Positions 40,101 through 51,333 of a DNA stretch of 64,000 bases are shown piece after piece (positions within the stretch are counted from its first letter, which is position 1; the number at the start of each line of letters is the position of its first letter). The stretch covers positions 1 to 64,000 of the forward strand of contig QJNS01000286.1 in NCBI GenBank assembly GCA_004154925.1, read 5' to 3'. Origin of the DNA: Monosporascus cannonballus (taxonomy: Eukaryota; Ascomycota; Sordariomycetes; Xylariales). The notes beneath the pieces were generated by a model. That model was not told where the DNA came from, did not search any database, and saw only the letters and a program-made list of their open reading frames with translations. Position numbers and translations under genes: made by a program.

Positions 40101-42990
40101 GCGTAAGTGTTCTGAGACTATAATGAGGTACTTCATTCGCTCCGTCCACTAGCCGTTTCTCCTCCGCGCGGGCTTTCGTGTTGAGGTAAAGTCTTGCAAT
40201 GTCGTCGGCGGCTTGGTCGTCCTTGGAGCTCTTCCCGCTCATGTACGCCTTGACGACAGTGAGAAGATCCTTGAGATCCTTGTCTGGGCTGCCAATGTAC
40301 AATTCGGTAAAGCGTGACCGGAGACCCAGGGGTAAATCGCGCTTGCCAATGTCCGTGGCGGGATTCATAGCGCCAAATATCCGAAAGTTAGGATGTGCCA
40401 CTATGCGTTCAATCTCCCCGGTCTCCGATAGCAGTATCGAAGGCTCGTCATTGGGACCGGAAGCTAGCAGGTCAGCAATGCTCTCCAATGTGTCAGGTGA
40501 CGCGAGGTTGATCTCGTCAAGTAACACCCAGTCCCCATTTCTCGCGGCCTTGACGATATTGCCTTCGACAAAGGCAAAGGCAAAATGGCCCGACCTCCCT
40601 GATACTTGAATGTCGAACTGATCTATGCTTCTATCAAACGCCTCCCATCGCGGTTTCAGATTGAGCAACGACTGGAGTTTTGACTCCGTCTTCCGCCTCT
40701 TGGCAGTGGGCTCACAACCGGATTCGTATCCATTGCGGGCTTCGTTTCGGTTCTGGAGCTCCTCTAATATATTGCTGAACATCCTCGACGCCTCTTTCCA
40801 AAGCTTCGATACCCTTGCCCATTGCCCCTTGGCGGTGTACTTGCCGAGCTGTTCCATGTATTTCTGGTTCCTAGCTATCGATATGCCAGTCGACGTAAAG
40901 AGATCCTCGAATTCCTCCTTCAGAGGTATGGCCAACGAGCGCACATTAACCGGTTTAAACCCACCGAGAAGATCTCCGACTTCGCTTTGCTGTGACAAGT
41001 TCACCGCGATTAGCTTGTGACCAAGCAAGTCAGCGAGTTGCTGGACCACCGTCGTCTTGCCTATTCCGGTTTCTCCCACGAGAAGCACAGGCTCCCGAAG
41101 CTTTACGGCCACTGCTATTTGTTCCAGCAGCCTCTTAGAATGGACTGTGCTCGCAAAAGGTCTTTTTGACTTGTCAATCCTGTTCACCTGCTTCCTCCTA
41201 TCTAGTGTGACTCTGCCAACCCGAAAGGTGCTAGGAGTCTCTTCTATCTGCGGAATCTGCGCTTCGAGGTAGTGCGCCGTGAGCTGCTCGGGGAGGTGCA
41301 TCTCCTCCGCAATGCTGTTGACCAGGGAGGCTTTGACATTCTGTTTTGAGAGATTTCCGCAAAAACAATCGACAGCTTCCATAAACATCCAGCCCCTAGT
41401 CGTTTCGCTGATTGGTTCCCCACCAGTCTTGCACCCTGCTCCCACAAGCAGCTCCTGAAGGCGACGACACCACTTGAACAGGTCCCTGGGCGTGATCGGG
41501 CGGTCTGAGGTCCCTCGTGCAGTATGCGGCAAGCCTGTGTAGCTGGAGAGCCGCCTGTAGACCGACATGATCATTGGGGTATACATCTGTAGTAGTGGGT
41601 ATTCCCCGGCGATGATCGACTCAAGCTCAGTGTCAGGGGTCGGTCTGACGCTTAATGGACGCCAGAACCGTTGGCCGAGAAGGCTGGGGAGACTCTCCTG
41701 ACCACCCATCCCTCGCGTTGTCTGGACAGTGGCAAATAGTCTGAACGTGCTTGGTGCCTGTATCGTTTCCCCTCTGCTGGTTATCAGTAGCTGACCACGC
41801 TCCACCAGTGGCAGCAAGGTACTCATAACCTCGTTGGGTGCCCTGTCCAGGTCCTCAATCAGGACCCATCGTCCTTCTCTGACTGCCGTGGTGAGGACCC
41901 CCGACCTCCAGGAGAAGGATCCAGGTTTGGAGTCGGTGGAGTATAATCCAATTAGCATCTTCGCGTCGGTTTGTTCATTGAGGTGCAACGTCACGAGGCC
42001 GCTGTCCATGCCAAGCTCCCTAGCAAGTTCGTGCACTAACGAGGTCTTGCCGGATCCAGGCAGCCCGTAGAGGAGGATGGGCCATGGCTGCTGAAGATTT
42101 TGTACGAGATTCTCCAGGTTAAGGAGGGTCGTTGGGGTGTAGACCAGCCTCGGGGGAGTCTTTGGGCTGCCGTTAGCTCGCGGTAGAAGATTGGTTCCAT
42201 AGCAGACTACTAGGTGAGTTAATTGCTGTAATGGATACGCCTCAGCCATGGAGTCGTCTGGATGACATTGCAACTCTTGTCGAAAGTTGTCCAACTCCCT
42301 TCCACGCTTGTGCTCGAATAACGACAGGAAGGCGTAATCAATATCCACACCATCATAGTCGGCAACTAGTGAGACGTCTTCGCTGATATGTTTACTTAGG
42401 AGGGATTCTACCTTATAGTCCGAAGCGGAGAGTTGAAGACATAATATCTTGACTGCAAGGTATCTCACAGAGGGCCAAGGGTGCCGAAACAAGGACTGTA
42501 TCCGCGAGGGCGAAACCAGTTGGCCGAACGCCTTCTTGTCGAAATTCAGCAGCCTCCAGAACGCAAGCAGAGACTGCAGCAGTTCAATTCCAGGGGCTTG
42601 CCATGTGTGTGGCGAGTTAAGAGAGTTGATCTGAGAAGGCCGGGTTGGCTCATTCGTGAGCGAGGTAGCCTGCATATATCGCTCTAAGAACACAGACACG
42701 TGAGGAGCAAATGGGAGAATCCTCGCAAACGCTGCGATAATCTTGTCTTCCTGGCCGTGACACTGGGACCTGAGGAACCACCTCGCACATATATCTGCAA
42801 AAACAGTCTCAAAATGAATAAAAATTTGGCCTGTGACTCGCGGTATCAGCGCTGCAGCAGCAACCACATCAAGAAAGTTGCTAGAGACGTGACTGCGAAC
42901 GACCTCCAACAAATCGGGTGGTAGGTGGCTCAACACGGCCGCATCCCCAAGAAGCCGCTGTCTTTGGCGGCTTAAATCGATGGTCGCCAT
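28131..42990 (-). CDS. MDN1: Midasin (Rea1/Mdn1), giant AAA ATPase of 60S ribosome assembly
   Basis: Dynein-related AAA+ ATPase that strips assembly factors (the Rsa4 and Ytm1 steps) from pre-60S particles in nucleolus and nucleoplasm. Exons on the minus strand are 42,990-35,734, 35,659-35,360 and 35,312-28,131, giving 4,912 aa, close to the 4,910 aa of yeast Rea1. The introns are 74 nt (GTGAGT/CTACAG) and 47 nt (GTGAGT/TGCAG with TACTAAT). Six Walker A motifs sit near residues 307, 637, 1087, 1378, 1757 and 2067: GLPGSGKTS, GETGIGKTT, GPTSAGKTS, GETGSGKTS, GNPGVGKTT and GSSGSGKTM. AAA6 has LDNAN where the others have a DE/ED-type Walker B. After the long helical linker there is an Asp/Glu-rich region (about 4,080-4,560). 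The C-terminal MIDAS domain carries DDSRSMGDSSS near residue 4,700. The coding sequence is intact although the stop codon touches the RIP block. It is divergent from bL12m. Confidence 0.97.
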
Positions 42991-44014
42991 GGTCGTTAAT
43001 AAGCAGTGAGTTTATGCGTTGGCTTGAAGCCTACGACTACGCAACCTCTTTACATGTGTGCATGCGTCAAGTTCTAATCTGCGCTGGATAACGGCAGAAT
43101 TTGTGAACTTTTAGGCGGTCAAAGCACGGAACCGGGCAATCTACGGCACCGCAGAATGAACCAAAAGTGTCCCCATAGGTAGCTCTTGCTAAATTACCTA
43201 CCTATACCTGGTTACAAAGGTATGTACAGATTTGCACACCTGGAGTAGGTACTTAATATTGTACGAAGATCATGTGCAAAAGTGTGTGTATGAACCTGGC
43301 CAGGCGCACAGTGCGCCACAAAGCACAGTGACATACAGTAGAAATGACGATAGTGGCTGCTGTGCGCTAAAGTCGGTTTCATGGGGAGTATCTTTAGGGC
43401 CTTAATATCGTCTCTGCTGCTAAGGTCAGTTATCGTACAGCGTACCTCGCCTGGAATACCGTGAATTCAGGCATAGATAGTCATTACTGTGACCCAGCCC
43501 CAGGTATGTATGCGGGCTTTTGCTCCCCGACCTTCAGAACGTAGTATGATTCTAGTTGCAGTTAGGTACCTAGTAGACAGAATTGAACAAACAACGGGCG
43601 ATGCTAGGCGTACATACCACAGTTAAGTAAGTACAGGCTCTGCATGTGTGTAGGTGCCATTAGGTATCAACCTTATAAGTAACGTCTTGAGTTCAGGTAT
43701 TAGAAGTAATAACAATTATCTACCTACCTGAACAGGTCCGCAGCCGGGGCCTTACATACAAATTAATACACAACCCCGTGCGCCGTATCGGCACTACCAG
43801 AACAAACATACATGTCCACCTCGGGTACGGGAGAATCGGGGGTACATACTCGCATACCTACTTAGCACGGGAGCCAAAGTATCGGGGAAAATTCTTCGGG
43901 AGCCAGTTGTGTCCTGCTGTTTATCAACACCATCAACTTTGAGAGAGTATACACCTCCAGCGAAGTCAGTCAGCGGTTCTGAAGTTCGCCGACGACGACA
44001 ACATATCACCAAAT
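42991..44014. promoter_or_regulatory. Divergent intergenic region MDN1 / bL12m
   Basis: About 1 kb between the two start codons, so it should hold both promoters. I see no TATA box or factor site I can defend. It is dense in TACCTA/TAGGTA words (for example 43,193-43,204, 43,563-43,574, 43,721-43,730 and 43,853-43,860), a feature of all intergenic parts of this island. Short frames here are not supported as genes. Confidence 0.5.
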
Positions 44015-44635
44015 ATGCCTGTTCCATGCAGATATGCAGCCCGAGGCTGCTCTCGAACACTGCGTCACGGCAACCCAATGCGAGCATCGAGCCCGTTCCT
44101 AAAACAATCTGCGATATCTTCACAACAGCGACGGCACAACTCGACCGAGGCGCCAACGAACCCTAAGATTGCCGGCATTGTCGATCAGATAAGTCAGCTG
44201 ACTCTGCTAGAGACCGCCGACCTGGTCTCGAGCCTGAAGGTTCGTTCGTCTTTGACCAATTTAGCACCGTAGACCTCCCTCGCAACTGACGCCTGCCGAA
44301 TCCAGTCGCGGCTTAACATTCCCGACATGCCCATTGGCGGCTTTGCTGTTGCACCCGCCGCCGCCCCGGCCGCCGCCGCCGCTGAAGAGGCTGACGAGCC
44401 TGCACCTGCCGCCCAAGAGAAGACGCTATTTAACCTGAAGCTAGAGGCTTTCGAGGCGGGGGCGAAGCCCAAGATCATCAAGGAGGTCAAGAACTTGTTG
44501 GGTTTGAGCTTGGTTGATAGTAAGAAATTCGTCGAGAGCGCGCCAAAGATGATGAAGGAGTCCGTGCCGAAGGACGAGGCCGAGAAGATCATGGCAACCA
44601 TGAAAGAGCTCGGGGCTACTGTAACTATGGAATGA
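44015..44635 (+). CDS. Mitochondrial large-subunit ribosomal protein bL12m
   Basis: Homologue of bacterial L7/L12, the stalk protein that recruits translation GTPases to the mitoribosome. Exons 44,015-44,239 and 44,306-44,635 give 184 aa. The 66-nt intron has donor GTTCGT, branch AACTGAC and acceptor CCAG, and joins SSLK to SRLNIPDMP in frame. Residues 1-43 are Arg/Ser-rich with almost no acid and end RRHNS, typical of a mitochondrial presequence. Residues about 50-80 form the helical dimerisation domain (VDQISQLTLLETADLVSSL). An Ala/Pro hinge follows (about 90-112), then the globular C-terminal domain (FNLKLEAFEAGAKPKIIKEV to the end), as in L7/L12. The ATG at 44,015 is the start that supplies the presequence. 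It is convergent with the reductase gene downstream. Confidence 0.93.
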
Positions 44636-44869
44636 TCCATCTACCGGGCGAGAGGGACTCCGGAATATGCGTGTATCACATGTAATCTATCCTGTATAAA
44701 CAATGGGGAGAAGTCCCTAGTAGCGGATCTTGGTTCTGATTATTCACAACGAGACCATGCGACACCCAAAATGTATCACCTCTACATGACCCTAGCACTA
44801 CCAAGGGAGACTAGTCGTCCTCTGACTCCTCAGGAATCTGGCTTTGGGTTATGTAGAGCACCCCCTCGC

Positions 44870-46016
44870 CTAGCTACTTAGTGAGAAACTCTGGTTCAGC
44901 CCTGTCGCAAGGAGGTATAACGTCCTCAGCATGGGGACACTGACCGCCTTGGCCTTGGCGAGACGAACCACATTCCCGACGATCGCCTCAACCTCTAAGC
45001 TCCTTTCCGCCAAGGCATCGGCCATCATCGAAGGTTGCACTGCAAGACTTGGAGTTAGTAATTGTTCGTTCTAGCTGATTTGACGAGTGGCCGGGTATAG
45101 GATATTTTCCCAGAGCCATCAACTCCCAAAAGGCTCTATCGGGAAATTTATGCCTCGCAAGCCAAAAAAGGAAAAAATAGGGGGGGGGGGGGGTAACCCC
45201 AAGAATATGCTTACCCCCCGGGAGCTCCCTCACGCATGCCCTACCGATCTGGTAATCAACCAAGCCCTCGTCGATGCCCTCATAACCACATGCCTGTGCG
45301 ACGGCGCATATTTCCAACATGACATCCCTAATGAAGTGAAGAGCATCGTCATGGCCATCAAGAAATTGTTTGTCCCGAAGCCTCGTCAAGGCGCAGATCG
45401 GGTTCCAGGAACCATTGACGAGCAGCTTAGTCCAGCGCTCAACTTGAATATCGTTGTGACACTTCACGGAACCTCCTGATGAGCGCACGAGCTCTGTGAA
45501 CGCCTGTGCCGCTTCTTTGGCCTTGGGTGCCGCCCCCGCAGGGTACGTTCCTACGTGCAGGAGCTCGACCTCTCGATGGTGGACGACGGCGGGGGATATC
45601 TGCGTTACAGGCAGGTAGACCACGGCACTCAGTAGCGGGTTAGCGGGATAAGCGACCGCGAATTCCTCTTCAACGCCAATCCCATTCTGTATCAATACTA
45701 TGGTTGTATCTCCAGAAACGGCTGGTCTGATGAGCTCTGCTGTGGACGGCATAGTCGGTAGCGCTTTGGCCGCGATGACTACAAAGTCAAATGGCTGACC
45801 ATCGGCAAGTTCCACTGCCTGCGAGATGGTTCTGGCGACAACTGGTTTGACTTTTAGATCGTTCCCCCAAAGAGTCGAGTGGATCGTGAATCCGTTTCTC
45901 GATGCCTCGTCGAAATTGGAACGGCATATTGTGGTGATTTTAGCCGATTTGGAGAGCATCCAAGCGTAGACTGCGCCTACGCTACCCGTTCCAAAGATCA
46001 ATATCCTGTGCGTCAT
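44870..46016 (-). CDS. 2-dehydropantoate 2-reductase (PanE/ApbA family)
   Basis: NADPH-dependent reductase of the ketopantoate reductase family; the canonical member makes pantoate for vitamin B5/CoA. Exons 46,016-45,215 and 45,039-44,870 give 323 aa. The 175-nt intron has donor GTAAGC, a perfect TACTAAC branch and acceptor TTGCAG; it contains a run of 14 G (plus strand, 45,180-45,193). Without splicing, the frame runs on into the intron, ends at 44,988 and misses the true C-terminus. Motifs are the nucleotide loop GTGSVG (9-14), IQNGIG (109-114), the conserved Lys197/Asn201 in ERWTKLLVN, and the C-terminal PSMMADAL followed by EVEAIVGNVVRLA with its conserved Glu. Fungi carry several paralogues of this family, so the physiological substrate is not certain. 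Confidence 0.9.
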
Positions 46017-47227
46017 GGTCTAGGAGCCGTGAACGCCTAGCCTTTAGCTGCTCGTCGGATTTATGAAAATATTGCACTTAATGGTAGAGCTTTAACGCAT
46101 TTATGTGAGAAGAGACGGGTACTTGGCCAGGTGATGATCAGCATCGTCCTGACGCAGAGGTGGTCCGGTAAAACTATAACCCGGTTATGACCGAGCCGCT
46201 CAAAGATGCCTGGGTCTCGGGTAGATCCATAGGTACCTACCCGCGTCGAGCTATCTGGTCCCATGACCGCAACGTCCTATGAACAGTGCTGAAGCTGGCT
46301 AGATAGCTGAAAGGTTTAATTAGCTAAGAGGAAATATCTGCATGTGTAAGTGATAAAGCAGTGCGTATCGGGCCACTGGGTGCGTTTTCCAGAACTTCTC
46401 TATCGACAGATTAGCGGCCTAGGGACTCGAAGTCATTAGCTTGATCGACGTTTCTCCCCTGCCAATGTAAATAATACGGAGCATTCATGCTCCTATTATT
46501 ATTCCCCGTTGTCACCATGATCTCCCATCAAGTTGAGACGTGGGGATGTGTGTGCTAATGCTGGTCCATTAGACATATCGATACTATGCCATGATTTGAT
46601 GTATCACGGGCAACTCCTACTGCACGAACCCCGATAGCATAAATAGATCAGTAGAAAGGAAATGGCGCAAATATCCACTTATGCGAAGTACACACTAGGA
46701 ACAAGAATCTGACGACCTTCAGAGCTATCCCTTCCGCTATCTCTCTATTTGCCATGTTCAGGCTTCAAGGGCCCCCCCCCCCCACCGTCTTACGGGTGGG
46801 AAGCAGGTAGGGCAGCCCGATCTTAAACTAACGCCCTCAGGTGTCAATAATCATTCAAATGATCATGTGTCTATGGCTAGGAACATATGGATCTGGGGAG
46901 AAACGAAAGTTATAAAGAAAAGGTTGCTGTGCGGAGATGCGGGGGCTCGAAGTGGGATGACTAAAAGGTAATCAATGGTAGCTAGCAAAATATAACTCAC
47001 GAGTAAGCAATCCTTATATCCTCATATGCTCTTCCAGGTTCATATCCTTATACTGCCACGCCACGGTGCAGTACAGTCTGGTCTGGTGTCAGCCAAGGTG
47101 TGTGCCTGCCTTAGAGCATCGACCACATACAGATCTGGGCACTGTCGTCGTTGTAGGCGCCATCATCTTATTTGTCGTCATCCTTGTCATCGCAATTATC
47201 GTCAAAGGACACTCGTGCATCATGTCA
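46017..47227. other. Intergenic region between ketopantoate reductase and CTK3
   Basis: Normal-composition DNA without a supportable gene. It should contain the promoter of the reductase (start 46,016) and the 3' end of CTK3. A C-run (46,771-46,782) is followed by a short hairpin-like CCACCGTCTTACGGGTGG at about 46,782-46,799. TAGGTACCTAC occurs near 46,230. Short frames, such as 46,061-46,264 on the minus strand, show no conservation that I recognise. Confidence 0.5.
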
Positions 47228-48178
47228 TTACCCCCCCAAGTGCTGATGTGACGAAACACCATTCACGCGATCCTTACTCTGGTGGTGACAGGGCACGCCC
47301 TTACCCTTGTGGTGGATTTCCTCCTGCTCCTCTTTGCCGAGAATGCGATCATCCTCCCCTGTGGCGCTGGCCTCGTCGTAGAACTTGAACGCCTCTTCTG
47401 CGGCCTGGAGAGGAACGGTCCACATGCTCTCACGCATGCGCTTGTGTCGTTCACGGTCTTCCTCGATACGCTGTTCTATCTGGCGTTTATCAAGGCGTAG
47501 CCCGGGTGGAGCACTGGCGCCGTTGCGGGGGCGGGAGCTGGGATGAGTATTGACATCGGGCATGGAAGAAGCATCTCCGTTTACCGGGGACGAGAGACCG
47601 ATATCTGAAGCGAATGTGTCACGCTCCTTCAGACATTCTTCGAGCTCATCAACAGTCTTATTGGGAAGAAGCGACTTGTTCAGAAGACCCTGGAGTACCT
47701 GGGAACTTTTGATAAGTGCCCAATGCTTTGGTAGGTGACCGGAGAAATGGCAAATGGGAACGAAATCTTACCTTCCGCACGACCTTAACATTCGCGGCAC
47801 CTGATCCATCCTCGGGACAGACCGCATCGACAACTCGAATGATGTCTCGTTGCATCATTCGCACATAGTCATTATGGCGCTCCTCGGTTGCCATCTCAAG
47901 GAAGTGCTCAATGAAGTACATTATGTTGGCCCGGGTATTCATGTTGTTCTGTAAGCTGTCTCAGTCCCATCCTCGATGGAAAGTAGGAGAGGACATGACA
48001 AAGGAATTAAAGCGAACTCTACCTTTTCAATCTGTTCGATGATGCAGGAGTGCAAATCCTCGTCCATGTCCTTGTACTTGATAGCATACTGAGCAGCCTT
48101 CTGTGCCGAAGTGACGCTGGCGTTGAGATGCTGAAGTTGCAAACTGAAGCGTATACGCACCTCAAAGGGATCCGCCAT
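47228..48178 (-). CDS. CTK3: CTD kinase I gamma subunit (Ctk3)
   Basis: Non-catalytic subunit of the CTDK-I complex, which phosphorylates Ser2 of the RNA polymerase II C-terminal repeat during elongation (nuclear). Exons on the minus strand are 48,178-48,023, 47,948-47,772 and 47,698-47,228, about 267 aa. The introns are 74 nt (GTAGAG/TTACAG) and 73 nt (GTAAGA/CCCAG), both phase 0. The joins give EQIEK-NNMNTRANIMYF and VVRK-VLQGLLNKSLLP. The first 130 residues form the CID-like helical domain (FEVRIRFSLQLQHLNAS, YVRMMQRDIIRVVDAV). The C-terminal part carries LDKRQIEQRIEEDRERHKRM, the conserved helix of the Ctk3 C-terminal domain. The last 30 or so residues (from about 47,310) look unlike protein I know; an unrecognised fourth exon after a GTAAGG donor near 47,300 is possible. 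Confidence 0.9.
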
Positions 48179-49414
48179 TATAACGTTCTTCTCAGCAGCG
48201 CAACTAGCAGCGGCGACGGCAGCGGCTCATTGATCCTCTCTGTGGCTCGACGTCTTGCGCGTTGAAGACGATGACCGTTGGTGACGATCATCGCAACTAG
48301 GATCCACATTGAGGCCAAGCTTATCATTGGATAGGCGGACGGGCGTGCCTTGCCGAGGTTCCATTACGATGGTTTAGGTACCTAATCCGGATGGTTTGTG
48401 TCCAATTTTCGAGTTTTGGGGACATGTCCACTACGGCTTAGGTAGCAGGTACTTAAGTATTAATACCGGGGTATTTTACCGGTTGTGCAACTTCGAATAC
48501 GGCATAAATAATAATATATCAATAAAATCAGGTAATACATGGCTCTTAATCTGGAATATGGACTTCCTCTTACTTTATACGACATGTATGATATGTATTT
48601 GTTCCTTTATCTGCCCGGGTGCCAAATAGCTTCAGTGGGAAGCCGAGCTGTTATAGCCGTGACCTGAAATGTGTATGCACTCCATTAAAAACTAGTCTTG
48701 CACAATCCAATTCGTTATAAGAGACATAATTTTCAGAGGCACAACCCAAAAACGCACACTCCGCAAACTCCTGGAGCTAGTGTGCACCCAGGGAAAGTGG
48801 GAATAAAAGATGTTCTCAATCCGATTAGAGAGCCCTACCACATTTACCCAAGATCGGTAGGTACAGTAGGTATGTACCCCACCGGGCTGGATGGACAAGT
48901 CTGTTGGTAAAATTCAGAATAGCTTGGTAAATGTATGCCCTTGATCGGCGATACAGAGGATATGTTTAGGTAGGTAGGTACAAAGCTGAGATCAGGCGTG
49001 ATAAACGGGCGTTAAAGAGTGAACACACAGGCAGTACCTACGTAGTATACATATAAAGCCCCATATGTAGGTAAAGCTTTCTTGAGCTAGGCATACCCAA
49101 TGGAGTGACCCTATTTCACTGCTCCAAAGAGAAAGAGCGAGCGACCGCAAGTCTCACCCCAAGTCCAACCTTCAAGCCGAAAGTTACCATGTAAACGCCC
49201 CATCGCCCCACCATATTATAGGTACCCATAGATATACATATATATACCTACTACTACACTCTTAGCTCCGGGTTACCAAGGTACGTGGAGGTAGCCAGGT
49301 GCCAAGAGTAAAACATCATCAGTATACGCACAGTCATCTCAACGGGGGGATATTAGATGAGGGCAAAGAAGGCTGTGATATCGAGACTGACCGATCTAGA
49401 CTAGACAAAGAAAG
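48179..49414. promoter_or_regulatory. Divergent intergenic region CTK3 / P5C reductase
   Basis: A 1.2 kb region between two divergent starts, with no supportable gene. It is rich in TAGGTA/TACCTA words: TAGGTAGGTAGGTA at about 48,968-48,981, also near 48,375, 48,440, 48,858-48,874, 49,036, 49,220 and 49,246. A 77-codon frame at 48,396-48,629 has no recognisable features. The stretch 49,190-49,300 just upstream of P5C reductase is a plausible core promoter with alternating TATA-like and C-rich words, but this is inference. Confidence 0.5.
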
Positions 49415-51021
49415 ATGTTGGCACTTACACAACATGCGTCAGACAGCTCGTCAGAGCTTACTCTGGCAGTCCTTGGTTGTGGTAAGCTCAGTCATGAATA
49501 CCTTACCCCCTGTATTAGAGCGCAATGAGTTAACTGACTTCCTCGCTCTTGCCCTGACCTTAGGCACAATGGGGATAGCAATCCTATCCGGCATCTTGAC
49601 CTCCCTCCAGCAGATGTCGGCTCCGAAACCCCTGCAGACACTCTCCTCTTCCGGCCACTCGACACCCCGTGATGAACCTCCGGCCCGTCTTCCGTCCCGC
49701 TTCATCGCTTGCGTCCGCCGGCCTGAGTCCGCCAAGAGGGTAAAGCAAGCGTTGTGGGAGCACAGCTCCATCCTCAAGGTCGTGCAGAACGAGAATGTGG
49801 CTGCCGTGATGCAATCCGAAGTCATACTCCTCACCTGCAAGCCCTCCAAAGTTGAGGAACTCTTGCGCCAGCCTGGCATGTCCAAGGCTCTCCATGGCAA
49901 ACTTCTGATCAGCATCTGCGCTGGAGTCACAGTCCCCCAGATCGAGAAGATCCTTCATGGTGCCGTGTCTGACCTCGATCCGGATGTGGATGGTCGCTGT
50001 AGAATCGTACGCGCTATGCCCAATACCGCCAGTTTTATCCGCGAAAGTATGACGGTCATCGCCACGAGCACCCCGCCTTTGCCGCCGCAGACTTCGAGCC
50101 TTGTGACATGGATCTTCAGGCGCATCGGTGACGTTGTCTATCTGCCTCCTCATGCTATGGACGCTTCGACGGCGTTGTGTGGCTCCGCCCCGGGTTTCTT
50201 CGCTCTGGTACTGGAGGCAGCAATTGATGGTGGGTGACTTCTCCGGGCCACGTACCTCCTCTATCTAGCCCGTCCTTGACTAAGAGCTCGTCATTCGGTT
50301 ACGTGGCATATTAAGCTGGCCGTTCCTTTTCCTTCTTTCTCTTTTTTGAGGAAATACTAATAGCACGTGTTCGACAAGGTGCTGTAGCAATGGGTTTGCC
50401 AAGGGAAGAGGCTCAACGCATGGCTGCTGTGAGCGTAAGTGACTTTACACGTTCCAATCCATCCTCTCGGCTCTATTTCGCAAGAGCAAGTGCTGTTCAT
50501 GAAACAGCTCTCTGGGATCCTATGGCCTCTCCGAATTTGTTTCTAGGTTTATTTCATATCATCAACAAAGGATTGCTGATCTTATCCGGTGCAGATGCGT
50601 GGTACTGCTGGTTTGGTCTTGAACGGGTATGTACAAGAACTCCCTTCCATTCGAGGTACTAATCTACCTACTACCTACATTTCTAAAATACCCTACCATG
50701 TCCTGTTCCCCCAGCAAGCGCTGCTATATTTGTGAATAAGTTTCATTGCATTCTGTATATGGGTCCTCTTATCGTTCTCTGTTTAAAACACAGCAGCTCT
50801 TCGACTTCAAATGTGGTTAACAAACTGGCAGAGAACACCCTGCACTGCTCCGAGAGAAGGTGAGTGTACCTGGCGGCTGTACCATTGGTGGCCTACTTGT
50901 ACTCGAGGAAGGGGGGACGCGAGGCACCATTTCGAGAGCCGTGAGAGAAGCCACTGTGGTCGCGAGTCAACTTGGTCAAGGACTTCAAGGGGTCAATGGG
51001 ACGAGGTTCCCTCAAAAATAA
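49415..51021 (+). CDS. PRO3: Pyrroline-5-carboxylate reductase (P5CR)
   Basis: Catalyses the last step of proline synthesis, NAD(P)H reduction of delta-1-pyrroline-5-carboxylate. Five exons, 49,415-49,481, 49,564-50,229, 50,379-50,434, 50,595-50,626 and 50,832-51,021, give 336 aa. All four introns are GT-AG (82, 149, 160 and 205 nt), the first two with CTGAC/TACTAAT-like branches. Splicing restores LAVLGCGTMGIAIL (the GxGxxG loop at 21-26) from exons 1 and 2. It gives IDGAVAMGLPREEAQRM across exons 2 and 3, and LVLNGEHPALLREKV across 4 and 5. Other landmarks are VRAMPNTASF, CGSAPGFF, and the family signature PGGCTIGGLLVLEEGGTR near the C-terminus. The longer open frame from 49,299 reads through intron 1 and would lose the dinucleotide loop, so I reject that start. 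It is convergent with HAT1. Confidence 0.94.
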
Positions 51022-51333
51022 TTCATCTCCATAGGAATCTCTTCCATACAGGCACAGGAGAATAACTTTATCGTCACAGCCATGTTATCTGCAGATATAC
51101 ATGCCTCAAATTTCCGAGCGATGCTTGCAGACGACCACGGTAATATATGGGGTTCAACTCTCGGCAATGTTCATATCCACTCTGCTACATCGGGCAGTTC
51201 TCATCCCTTAGAAGAATAAACTTAAGTCATGTACCGACGGTGCGGTGCAAGAGGTATCATAAAAGCCACCTGAACTCCAAAAGCAAGTCGTGTGCGTTTG
51301 GTACCACCAAGCGCAATTGTCTGCCATCCCAAC
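51022..51333. terminator. Convergent 3' intergenic region P5CR / HAT1
   Basis: 312 bp between the two stop codons; both transcripts must end here or overlap. No clear AATAAA signal is seen on the plus strand; A/T-rich words such as ATAAACTTAAG (about 51,217-51,227) could serve either strand. No other feature is seen. Confidence 0.35.

Noticed and set aside
28258..42924. Many 60-190 codon frames on the plus strand (and other minus frames) inside MDN1
   Set aside because: They are shadows of the conserved midasin coding sequence, with Ser/Arg-rich composition and no independent motifs.
43909..44166. Frame at 43,909-44,166 overlapping the start of bL12m
   Set aside because: It is out of frame with the conserved protein and has no recognisable content.
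45087..45479. Plus-strand 130-codon frame across the reductase intron
   Set aside because: Antisense shadow of the reductase, passing through the poly-G tract.
47026..47500. Plus-strand frames over the CTK3 3' end
   Set aside because: Antisense to CTK3 exon 3; no conservation that I recognise.
48396..48629. Possible small gene with hydrophobic C-terminus
   Set aside because: Only 77 codons, no motif, no splice context; treated as intergenic.
49299..49414. Upstream start of the P5C reductase frame at 49,299
   Set aside because: That frame reads through intron 1 and loses the GCGTMG dinucleotide loop; the spliced start at 49,415 restores it.
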